A DNA stretch of 17,821 nt, taken from NCBI GenBank assembly GCA_024405335.1, contig JAKSOX010000018.1:1-17821 (forward strand). Reading direction: 5' to 3'. The stretch is from Kiritimatiellia bacterium (GTDB lineage Bacteria > Verrucomicrobiota > Kiritimatiellia > RFP12 > UBA1067). Below are positions 1 to 8,165 of the stretch, piece after piece. A program made the translations under genes and the position numbers. The notes beneath the pieces were generated by a model, which worked only from the letters and a program-made list of their open reading frames with translations, was not told the origin of the DNA and searched no databases. Numbering within the stretch: position 1 is the stretch's first letter; every line of letters starts with the position of its first letter.

Positions 1-77
1 TGATGACGGGCGAGGACGTGCTGTGCACGCGCGCGAAATTCCTCGAAGAGCACCACCGTTTTTCATTCGGGCTGTGA
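1..77 (+). CDS. C-terminal end of an unidentified protein (partial)
   Basis: Frame 3 is open from the window edge to a TGA at 75-77 and encodes about 24 residues ending in HHRFSFGL. The gene begins before the window. The fragment is too short to place in a family. It ends 36 bases before the RNase R start, so it could be the preceding gene of the same operon. The only support is that the frame is open, the other two frames are not obviously better, and gene spacing here is tight. It does not resemble a cold-shock domain, which matters because the next gene lacks those domains. Confidence 0.35.
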   Translation, partial: MTGEDVLCTRAKFLEEHHRFSFGL

Positions 78-101
78 CGCGCGCCGCCCGTTCCCGACGA
101 C

Positions 102-106
102 AAGGA
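102..106 (+). promoter_or_regulatory. Shine-Dalgarno site of the RNase R gene
   Basis: AAGGA lies 7 bases before the ATG at 114. It fixes that ATG as the start and argues that the short N-terminus of this RNase R is genuine rather than a mis-called start. Confidence 0.7.
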
Positions 107-113
107 AAGAGAC

Positions 114-1697
114 ATGTACGCAAAAAGAAAGCAATCGCCGAAAGGGGCCGACGCGGGATGGCGTCCGCCGCGCGCGGACGGGACGTCCGCTCCGCACAGG
201 GAAAAGAAGGCGCTCGTCAAGGGCAGGACGGCGAAAGAGGACGTGCTCGCCGTGATGCGGGCGTACGAACTGCCCTCCAAATTCCCGGCCGCCGTGAAAG
301 CGGCAGCCCGGCGCGCGGCCGCCAGGATGCAGCATCCGGGAAAACGTCTCGACCTGCGCAAGAAGTTCATCTTCACCTGCGACCCCGTCACGGCGAAGGA
401 CTACGACGACGCGCTGTCGCTGGAAACGGACCGCAAGGGCAACCGGGTGCTGGGCGTGCACATCGCGGACGTGTCGCACTTCGTGACTCCCGGTTCGCCG
501 CTGGACTGCGAGGCGTACAAGCGCTCCACGAGCGTGTACCTGCAGAACCGCGTGGTGCCGATGCTGCCGGAAGAACTCTGCAACGGCGTCTGTTCGCTCG
601 TGCCGAACGAGGACCGGCTGGCGTTCTCCGCGTTCCTCACCTTCGACAAGCAGGGGCGCATGATCGCGCGCAAGTTCGCGAAGTCGGTCATCCGCTCCAA
701 GGCGCGCTTCACCTACGAACAGGTGATGGCCGTGCTGGCCGGCGGCGGCAAACTGGACCGCCGGTCCGCGCGGGTGGTGCGCGGCATCGGGCAGCTCGCG
801 CAGCAGCTGCGGGCGAACCGCTTCGCCGAAGGCGCGCTCGACCTGGACGTGCCGGAAACGGAGATCCTGCTGGACGACGAAGGGGAGATGACGGGCCTCG
901 AACTGCGCGTGAACGACGAATCCCACCAGATGGTGGAGGAATGCATGGTGGCGGCGAACGAGGCCGTGGCGAAGGAACTCTGGACGCGCGGCGTGCGCAT
1001 TCTGGCGCGCCTCCACGAAACACCCGATCCCGAGAAGCTCGAAGAACTGCGCGGCAATCTGGGCGCGCTCGGCGTCCGCTGCGGCGATTTGTCGCACGGA
1101 AAGAACATGGCGCGGTTTCTCGCGTCCATCAAGACGCATCCGCTCGCTGGCACGCTCGCGGTGATGGTGTTGCGGTCCATGAAGCGCGCGTGCTACGACG
1201 CGCGCAAGATCGGCCACTTCGGTTTGGCCAAGACGCACTACGCGCATTTCACGAGCCCCATCCGGCGCTATCCCGATTTGACGCTGCACCGGCAGCTGGC
1301 GGCGTTCGTGGCGGGCGAAAACGCGAAGATGCCGCAGAACTGGCTGGACAGGACGGCCGAGCACTGCAGCGCGAAGGAAGAGGCGGCGGACGGCGCCGAG
1401 CGCATGCTCGACGAAATCAAGAAATACCGCTATCTCGAAGAGCGCGGCGGCACGTTCGACGCCACCGTTGGCAAGGTCGCGCCGTTCGGGCTATTTGTGG
1501 ACGTGCCCGCGCTCGCCGTGAGCGGGATGGTGCACGTGTCGCGCCTTTCGCGCCGCTACGTGAAGTTCGACGAATCGACTGGCGCGTTGGGCGACGGTCG
1601 CCGCAGCTGGCGGCTGGGGGACAAAATCAAGGTGCGCGTGTTGACCGTGGACTGGGGCAACCGCTGGATCGATTTCGAGGGGGTCGACGCGCGGTGA
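114..1697 (+). CDS. rnr: RNase II/R family 3'-5' exoribonuclease without N-terminal cold-shock domains
   Basis: Processive 3'-5' exoribonuclease that degrades structured RNA in the cytoplasm. The 527-residue product has an RNB catalytic domain with the acidic motif DPVTAKDYDDA at residues 90-100, which supplies the magnesium-binding aspartates, and the family signature TSPIRRYPD beginning at residue 380. An S1 RNA-binding domain follows from about 447 to the end. The residues just before the RNB domain (ELPSKFPAAV) match the linker that normally follows the second cold-shock domain of RNase R. Only about 50 basic residues precede it, so both cold-shock domains are absent and the protein is far shorter than E. 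coli RNase R (about 813 residues). A good ribosome site supports the start. The stop overlaps the GTG start of the histidine kinase. The family is certain; RNase R rather than RNase II rests on the linker, signature and S1 domain. Confidence 0.93.
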   Translation: MYAKRKQSPKGADAGWRPPRADGTSAPHREKKALVKGRTAKEDVLAVMRAYELPSKFPAAVKAAARRAAARMQHPGKRLDLRKKFIFTCDPVTAKDYDDALSLETDRKGNRVLGVHIADVSHFVTPGSPLDCEAYKRSTSVYLQNRVVPMLPEELCNGVCSLVPNEDRLAFSAFLTFDKQGRMIARKFAKSVIRSKARFTYEQVMAVLAGGGKLDRRSARVVRGIGQLAQQLRANRFAEGALDLDVPETEILLDDEGEMTGLELRVNDESHQMVEECMVAANEAVAKELWTRGVRILARLHETPDPEKLEELRGNLGALGVRCGDLSHGKNMARFLASIKTHPLAGTLAVMVLRSMKRACYDARKIGHFGLAKTHYAHFTSPIRRYPDLTLHRQLAAFVAGENAKMPQNWLDRTAEHCSAKEEAADGAERMLDEIKKYRYLEERGGTFDATVGKVAPFGLFVDVPALAVSGMVHVSRLSRRYVKFDESTGALGDGRRSWRLGDKIKVRVLTVDWGNRWIDFEGVDAR

Positions 1698-2829
1698 AGC
1701 TTTTCTTCGGCAAAGTCGCGGACCGGGTCGACAAGCTCGACAAGGAGAGTTTGCGCCGCCAGTACCGCGCGCTTCTCGACGAAGCGGGGTTCTACGAATC
1801 CGTGTTCAAGGCGCTCGACGAGGGCGTGCTCGTGGTGGGGACGTTGGGCGAACTGCTGTACGCGAACCCCGCCGCCGAGAAAATGACCGGCGTGTCGCTG
1901 GACGTCGCGCGCGGCCAGCGCGTGGCGAAGACGCTGCCCGACTGGGACTGGCCGCATCTGCTCGCTCCGGCCGCCGAAGAGGGGTGGCACCGCAACGCCG
2001 CCTGCGAAGTGGAGCGCACCTATCCCGAGCGCCGCATTTTCAGCGTCACCGCGTTGCCTTCGGAGCGTGGCACGGTGGTGCTGCTCCGGGACGTCACCGA
2101 CAGCCGCGCGCGCGACGCGCAGGCGCTCGAAAGCGGACGCGCGGACGCCATCTCGGATTTGGCCGCCCAGGTCGCGCACGAAATCGGCAATCCCCTGAAC
2201 GCGTTGTCGCTCAATCTGCAGCTGATGCAGCGCGCGTTCCGCGACGAGCCGGACCCCGAACGGCGCGCCCGGCTGGAGGCCGACGTGGGCACCGCGCGCA
2301 ACGAAGTGAAGCGCCTCGAGGACCTCGTGCACGGCTTCCTCCGGGCGTTCCGCCCCGTGCGCGCCGTGCTGGCGCCCGGTTCCCTGGCGGATCCGCTCAA
2401 GGACGCGTTGGCGGCGATGCGGCCGCAGCTGGAGGACCGCGGCATTCGCGTGTCGCTCGACCTGCCCGGCACGCTGCCGCCGGTGGCGCTCGACCGTGCG
2501 CAGATGGAACAGGTGTTCTTCAACCTCGTGAAGAACGCGATGGAGGCGATGAAGCAGGGCGGCTTCCTTGAAATCGAACTCGCCAGCGACGACGCGTGCG
2601 TCACGGCCGGCTTCCGGGATTCCGGCGGCGGCATCGCGGAGTCGACGCTCGCGGGAGTGTTCGACCACTACCGCACCACGAAGCAGACGGGTTCCGGACT
2701 GGGACTAATGATTTCGCGCCGCATCGTGGCGGCGCACGGCGGCGAAATGGACGTCGAATCCAAGGAAGGCGCCGGCACCAAATTCACGGTGCGGTTGCCG
2801 CGCCTCGAAAAACGCATCAGGAGACTCAC

Positions 2830-2833
<4 letters not shown>
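1694..2833 (+). CDS. PAS-domain sensor histidine kinase, NtrB type
   Basis: Cytosolic two-component sensor kinase that should phosphorylate the response regulator encoded immediately downstream. The 379-residue product starts at a GTG overlapping the RNase R stop (GTGA), with a GAGG-type ribosome site about 10 bases upstream. A short coiled N-terminal stretch leads into a PAS domain (about residues 30-130) containing VVGTLGELLYANPAAEKMTG. The dimerisation helix has the phospho-acceptor His162 in VAHEIGNPLNAL. The ATPase domain shows the N box NLVKNAMEAM (277-286), G1 DSGGGI and G2 GSGLGLMISRRIV. I see no membrane segment, so the PAS domain probably senses an intracellular signal, as in NtrB, but the signal is unknown. 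I do not call it glnL because no nitrogen genes are nearby. Confidence 0.93.
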
Positions 2834-4257
<1,424 letters not shown>

Positions 4258-4291
4258 GAACGCCAAAGTGGACGCCAGATGAAAGTTTCAG

Positions 4292-4320
4292 TTGATTTTT
4301 CGCTTGCGTTGTCGTACATT
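4292..4320 (+). promoter_or_regulatory. Candidate sigma-70-type promoter of topA
   Basis: TTGATT at 4292-4297 and TACATT at 4315-4320 are separated by 17 bases, in the only non-coding stretch (4258-4352) between ntrC and topA. Each hexamer matches consensus at four of six positions, so it is moderate. The region is visibly richer in A and T than the flanking genes. A GGAGA at 4339-4343 serves as ribosome site 9 bases before the topA ATG. Confidence 0.5.
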
Positions 4321-4352
4321 ATGCGGCGTTTGGGAAATGGAGACAGCGCTGG

Positions 4353-6899
4353 ATGAAAAAGTTGTTCATTGTGGAATCGCCGGCCAAGGCGAAGACGATA
4401 GGCAAGTATCTGGGCGGCGATTTTGTGGTGAAGTCGTCCGTGGGGCACGTGCGGGATTTGCCCAAGAAGGGCGGATTGTCGATCAGGATCGAGCCGGTCG
4501 CAGGCCGTGAAAAGGCGTGGACCTTCACGCCCACCTACGAGATCTCGGAGGACAAGAAAACGGTCGTTTCCGATTTGCGCAAAGCCGCCAAGGCGGCGGA
4601 CGAAATCTATCTCGCGCCCGACCCCGACCGCGAAGGGGAGGCCATCGCCTGGCATTTGAACGAGGTTCTCGCCAAGGAGGCGAAGGGCAAGAGCGTCCAC
4701 CGCGTCACCTACAACGAAATCACCAAAGCGGCCGTGCTCAAGGCCGTGGAAAATCCCGGAGACATCGACCTCAAGCGCGTCGAAGCGCAGCAGGCGCGCC
4801 GCATTCTCGACCGTCTGGTGGGCTTCCAGGTTTCACCGCTTTTGTGGAAGTACCTCGATTACGGCCGTTTCCTTTCCGCCGGTCGCGTGCAGACGGCGGC
4901 GCTCCGCATTCTCGTGGAACGCGAGCAGGAAATCCGCGCGTTCAAACCCGTGCCCTACTGGGTGCTGGGCGTGGAAGCGCGCAAGGCGGGCACGGCGGGA
5001 CCCGATTTCCGCGGGCGGCTCGCCCGGCTTGACGGCGCCAAACCGGACGTCGGGGACGAATCCCTGGCGCTGGACGTGGTGGACGATCTCGCCGGCGCTT
5101 CGCTTTCCGTCACGGGCGTGAAGACGCTGCCAAAAACGCGCCACGCCTATCCGCCGTTCACGACGTCCACGCTGCAGCAGGCGGCGTCCAGCGTGTGCGG
5201 TTTCTCGCCCCACCGCACGATGTCGTTGGCGCAGAAACTCTACGAGCAGGGGTTCATCACCTACATGCGAACGGACTCCGTGAACGTCGCCGCCGTGGCG
5301 CGTTCCGCCGCCGCGGAACTCATCGCGTCGACGTGGGGTTCCGCGTACGTGCCGGAAAAGCCGAACTTCTTCAAATCCAAGTCGGGCGCGCAGGAGGCGC
5401 ACGAGGCGATCCGCCCCACGGACGTGTCGAAACGGCCCGGCTCCGTGGCCGGTTTGGACGGCGCGATGGCGAAGTTGTACGATCTCATCTGGCGGCGTTT
5501 CGTCGCCTCGCAGATGGCGGACGCCCGCCTCGCGGTCAGGACCGTGGAGATGGCGCCAGTGAAGGCGGCGCTCCGCCATGCGTATCTGTTCACCGCGTCC
5601 ACGACGTCCGTCGAATTCGAAGGGTGGCTCAAGGCGATGCCCGGAGCGACGGCCAAGAAGAAGGGCGACGGCGAAGAGAATTCCGACGAAGTGGACGCGT
5701 TGCCGCCGCTCGCGGTCGGGGACGCGCTTGACGTGTTGCGGTGGCTTTCGGACCGCAAGGAAACGAAGCCGCCGGCGCGTTTCTCCGAGGCCGCGCTCGT
5801 GAAAGCGCTGGAAGAAAACGGCGTGGGCCGCCCATCCACGTACGCGCAGACGATCGAAGTGCTGGTGACGCGCCAGTACGCTTCGCGCGAATCTCGCCAA
5901 CTCGTGCCCACCCGGCGCGGCGAAGACGTGTGCAACTGGCTGGTCAAGGCGCCGGACACCTTTTTCAACGTGGGCTACACCGCGGACATGGAAGCCGAGC
6001 TGGACAAGGTCGAGGAAGGGGCGGTGAGGGGCGAGGAAATGCTCTCCCAGTTCTACGCCGACCTCGTCGACTGGATCGGCAAACACCGCGAACCTCCGCC
6101 CGCCAAGGAAAAATTCGTCGAGATGCTCGCGCTGTTCGACGCCGTTTCCGCGTGGCACCCGGGCCACAAGGAAGGCAAGCGCGAATACGACGACCGGAAG
6201 TTCGTCGCGTCCGTCCGCTCACAACTTCAGGAACGGCCGGAGGCGCTGTCCGAACGGCAACTCCGTTTTCTGGCGCGCATGGCCTGGACCTACCGCGGGC
6301 AAATCGCCGCGTGCGGCGAAAAACTGGCGTCGCTCGGCTACGCGGACGAAGTCAAAGACCCCCAGGACGATTTCGCGTGCCAGTTCTGTTTCGACGTCCT
6401 CGACCGCGTCGGCGGCACGGACGACGACAAGTTCCTGTCGTCGTTGCGAGCGCAGTTCGGCCGCAACCGCACGCTTTCCCCGAGGCAGCTCGCCGCGCTT
6501 GTCCGTTCCACGCTGGAGCGCTGCGCCGCGCTGCCGGACGCGGACGCCATCCGCGAGCGGCTCGGGAAGTACGCGCCGGCGGATGCCGAAGCGCGGGTGG
6601 ACGATCCCGTTTTGGGCGAAATGCTGGAGAAGTTCGCCGGCTTTTCCGACTGGAAGGCGCCGGTCAAGCGCGGAAAGCGCACGTACGACGACCGCGAATT
6701 CGCCGAATCGTTGAGTTCGCAATATGCGCAAAAGCATTCGCTGTCGGTGCGCCAGGCCATGGCGCTGAGGCGTATGGCCTGGAACTACCGCGAGGCGATT
6801 CCGGCGTTTGCGGAAAACGCCGAACGGTTCGGCTTGGCGTCGTCCGCGAAAAAATCCGGCGCGCGTCGCGCGAAAGGCGGTTCCAAACGAAAATCGTGA
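4353..6899 (+). CDS. topA: DNA topoisomerase I (type IA) with novel C-terminal repeats
   Basis: Relaxes negatively supercoiled DNA by transient single-strand cleavage. The 848-residue protein begins with the Toprim segment LFIVESPAKAKTIGKYL containing Glu8, and has DPDREGEA for magnesium binding. Active-site Tyr304 sits in ITYMRTDSV. The core continues with EALVKALEENGVGRPSTYA-like sequence (about 480-500) and ends near residue 580. The C-terminus has no CxxC zinc ribbons and no glycine-rich Toprim_C_rpt repeats that I recognise. It consists of three degenerate repeats of about 75-80 residues (586-832), then a basic tail rich in Lys and Arg that probably contacts DNA. The stop overlaps the GTG start of the Xer recombinase. 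topA next to a xer gene is a known arrangement in several phyla. Confidence 0.96.
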   Translation: MKKLFIVESPAKAKTIGKYLGGDFVVKSSVGHVRDLPKKGGLSIRIEPVAGREKAWTFTPTYEISEDKKTVVSDLRKAAKAADEIYLAPDPDREGEAIAWHLNEVLAKEAKGKSVHRVTYNEITKAAVLKAVENPGDIDLKRVEAQQARRILDRLVGFQVSPLLWKYLDYGRFLSAGRVQTAALRILVEREQEIRAFKPVPYWVLGVEARKAGTAGPDFRGRLARLDGAKPDVGDESLALDVVDDLAGASLSVTGVKTLPKTRHAYPPFTTSTLQQAASSVCGFSPHRTMSLAQKLYEQGFITYMRTDSVNVAAVARSAAAELIASTWGSAYVPEKPNFFKSKSGAQEAHEAIRPTDVSKRPGSVAGLDGAMAKLYDLIWRRFVASQMADARLAVRTVEMAPVKAALRHAYLFTASTTSVEFEGWLKAMPGATAKKKGDGEENSDEVDALPPLAVGDALDVLRWLSDRKETKPPARFSEAALVKALEENGVGRPSTYAQTIEVLVTRQYASRESRQLVPTRRGEDVCNWLVKAPDTFFNVGYTADMEAELDKVEEGAVRGEEMLSQFYADLVDWIGKHREPPPAKEKFVEMLALFDAVSAWHPGHKEGKREYDDRKFVASVRSQLQERPEALSERQLRFLARMAWTYRGQIAACGEKLASLGYADEVKDPQDDFACQFCFDVLDRVGGTDDDKFLSSLRAQFGRNRTLSPRQLAALVRSTLERCAALPDADAIRERLGKYAPADAEARVDDPVLGEMLEKFAGFSDWKAPVKRGKRTYDDREFAESLSSQYAQKHSLSVRQAMALRRMAWNYREAIPAFAENAERFGLASSAKKSGARRAKGGSKRKS
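6108..6848 (+). repeat. Three protein-level repeats at the TopA C-terminus
   Basis: Repeat 1 (residues about 586-665) and repeat 3 (about 750-832) share the pattern GKRxYDDRxF, then S and Q positions, LSxRQ, and RMAWxYR. The anchor tyrosines are Tyr612 and Tyr778. Repeat 2 (about 666-746) keeps TDDDKF at residues 689-694 and LSPRQ but has lost the RMAWxYR block. The similarity is visible by eye at protein level, not as DNA repeats, so the duplication is old. The segment occupies the place of the zinc ribbons or Toprim_C_rpt repeats of other topoisomerases, which suggests a DNA-binding or strand-passage role. Confidence 0.8.
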
Positions 6900-7864
6900 A
6901 CCATGGCCGCGCTTCCGAGGATCCGCTCGTCCGGCGGTTTTTGGAGCATCTGCGTTCCGAACGGAACGCCTCGGCTTACACGGCGTCCGGGTATCTGCAG
7001 GATTTGGGGCAGTTCGCCGCCTTCGCGTGGGGGGCGGAGTCGTCCCCCCCGTTCGCGTGGAAGGCCGTGACGCCGGAAAACGCGCGTTCGTTCCTGATGG
7101 CCTACGCCAAAGGCGGGGCCAAGCCCGCCACGACGCGGCGGAAGTTGTCGAGTTTGCGCGCCTTCTTCCGCCATCTCGTCCGCGAAGGGGACGTCATGGC
7201 GAATCCTTTTGGCGCGTTGCGCGGTCCGCGTCTCGCGAAGGCGCTTCCGAAAATCCTTTCCGCCGCCGACGCGGTGCGCCTGCTGGAGGCGCCGCAAAGG
7301 GCGCTTGACGCGCTCGTCAAATCGGGCCGCAAGCCGAGCCCGGCTACGACGTACGCCCATCTCGCGGACGCCGCGCTGTTCGAGGCGCTCTACTCCACGG
7401 GATGCCGCATTTCGGAAGCCACGTCGCTCACGTGGCGCGACGTCGATCTCGACGGCGGCACCGCTCTCGTTTTCGGCAAGGGCGCCAAGGAGCGTTTGTG
7501 CATACTGGGCCGCAAAGCGGTCGAGGCGTTGCGTCGGTTGCGTTCAATCGCCGCGGCGGCGTTTCCCGACGTTGGCGCGAACGGCGGCGACCACGTGTTT
7601 CTCGGCGTCCGCGGCAACCAATTGACCCCACGCGACGCGCAGCGGCGGATGAAAAAATGGTTGGCCGAGGCCGGTCTGCCGTCGGATTTGACGCCGCACA
7701 AACTGCGGCATTCCTTTGCGACGCATTTGCTCGACGCCGGCGCCGATTTGCGCAGCGTGCAGGAAATGCTGGGCCATGCGTCGATGGCCACCACCCAAAT
7801 CTACACGCATGTTTCGGTGGAGCGTCTCAAGGACGAATACCGCCGCACGCATCCCCGCGCCTGA
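6896..7864 (+). CDS. xerC: Tyrosine recombinase, XerC/XerD type
   Basis: Site-specific recombinase expected to act at dif to resolve chromosome dimers. The 322-residue protein starts at a GTG overlapping the topA stop (GTGA). The nearby ATG at 6903 is in another frame. The N-terminal SAM-like DNA-binding domain includes FLEHLRSERNASAYTASGY. The catalytic residues are all present: Arg171 in STGCRISEA, Lys195 in FGKGAKER, His268 and Arg271 in HKLRHSFATHLL, His294 in LGHASM, and the nucleophile Tyr303. Just before the catalytic arginine box there is a segment (LDALVKSGRKPSPATTYAHL) that makes the protein slightly longer than the usual 295-300 residues. XerC and XerD cannot be separated by eye, so the symbol is provisional. 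No mobile-element genes surround it, and the topA link argues for a housekeeping enzyme, not an integrase. Confidence 0.92.
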   Translation: MNHGRASEDPLVRRFLEHLRSERNASAYTASGYLQDLGQFAAFAWGAESSPPFAWKAVTPENARSFLMAYAKGGAKPATTRRKLSSLRAFFRHLVREGDVMANPFGALRGPRLAKALPKILSAADAVRLLEAPQRALDALVKSGRKPSPATTYAHLADAALFEALYSTGCRISEATSLTWRDVDLDGGTALVFGKGAKERLCILGRKAVEALRRLRSIAAAAFPDVGANGGDHVFLGVRGNQLTPRDAQRRMKKWLAEAGLPSDLTPHKLRHSFATHLLDAGADLRSVQEMLGHASMATTQIYTHVSVERLKDEYRRTHPRA

Positions 7865-7943
7865 AAATGGTTCTGAAAATTTGGGCATTCTGGCGGTGGA
7901 TTGTCTGCGAACGGAAGAAATTACAAAATAGTTTTTTGGGGAC

Positions 7944-7972
7944 TTGACTTTGGTCGGCCGTTTTGGTTTAAT
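7944..7972 (+). promoter_or_regulatory. Strong sigma-70-type promoter upstream of the tRNAs
   Basis: TTGACT at 7944-7949 and TTTAAT at 7967-7972 are separated by exactly 17 bases, each matching consensus at five of six positions. Transcription would start near 7979, about 6 bases before tRNA-Leu. The bases after the -10 (ACGCGCC) are GC-rich, as in stable-RNA promoters under stringent control; that last point is inference. The 120 bases between xerC and tRNA-Leu hold nothing else, and I see no convincing terminator there. Confidence 0.75.
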
Positions 7973-7984
7973 ACGCGCCTTGAA

Positions 7985-8069
7985 GCACCCGTGGTGAAAT
8001 TGGCATACACGCTAGATTCAGGTTCTAGTGCCGCAAGGTGTGTGGGTTCGACTCCCACCGGGTGCACCA
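7985..8069 (+). tRNA. tRNA-Leu, anticodon CAG
   Basis: 85 bases with the CCA end encoded. Acceptor strands GCACCCG (7985-7991) and CGGGTGC (8059-8065) pair fully. The anticodon stem CTAGA/TCTAG encloses loop TTCAGGT with CAG at 8019-8021, reading CTG. A variable arm typical of class II tRNAs lies around 8029-8041, and the T arm is GTGGG-TTCGACT-CCCAC. The discriminator is A at 8066 and CCA is 8067-8069. It is the first gene after the promoter and lies 5 bases before tRNA-Glu. Confidence 0.96.
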
Positions 8070-8074
8070 AGAAT

Positions 8075-8149
8075 GGCCCCTTCGTCTATCGGCTAGGACA
8101 CGAGGTTCTCATCCTTGTAAGAGCGGTTCGACTCCGCTAGGGGCTGCCA
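8075..8149 (+). tRNA. tRNA-Glu, anticodon CTC
   Basis: 75 bases with encoded CCA at 8147-8149. The acceptor GGCCCCT pairs with AGGGGCT, with one G-U at the end. The anticodon stem CGAGG/CCTTG includes one G-U pair and encloses TTCTCAT with CTC at 8108-8110, reading GAG. The T arm is AGCGG-TTCGACT-CCGCT. The discriminator is G. The CTC isoacceptor supplements the universal TTC tRNA and is typical of GC-rich genomes. The next protein gene begins only 16 bases later. Confidence 0.95.
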
Positions 8150-8165
8150 AACGGCGTGAGGCGAG

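Noticed and set aside
63..1364. Minus-strand open frame of 433 codons opposite RNase R
   Set aside because: Same reason: no recognisable motif, composition typical of antisense frames in GC-rich DNA.
23..1693. Apparent N-terminal extension of the histidine kinase back to position 23
   Set aside because: It would overlap the whole RNase R gene in another frame; the Arg/Gly/Ala-rich translation is not protein-like, and the GTG at 1694 has a ribosome site and a GTGA overlap.
6896..7864. Tyrosine recombinase as integrase of a mobile element next to tRNA genes
   Set aside because: The tRNA genes are close, but the protein resembles XerC/XerD, is coupled to topA, and no att duplication of the tRNA 3' end or cargo genes is visible.
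7901..8140. Short plus-strand open frame of 79 codons
   Set aside because: It runs through the promoter and both tRNA genes and is not a plausible protein.
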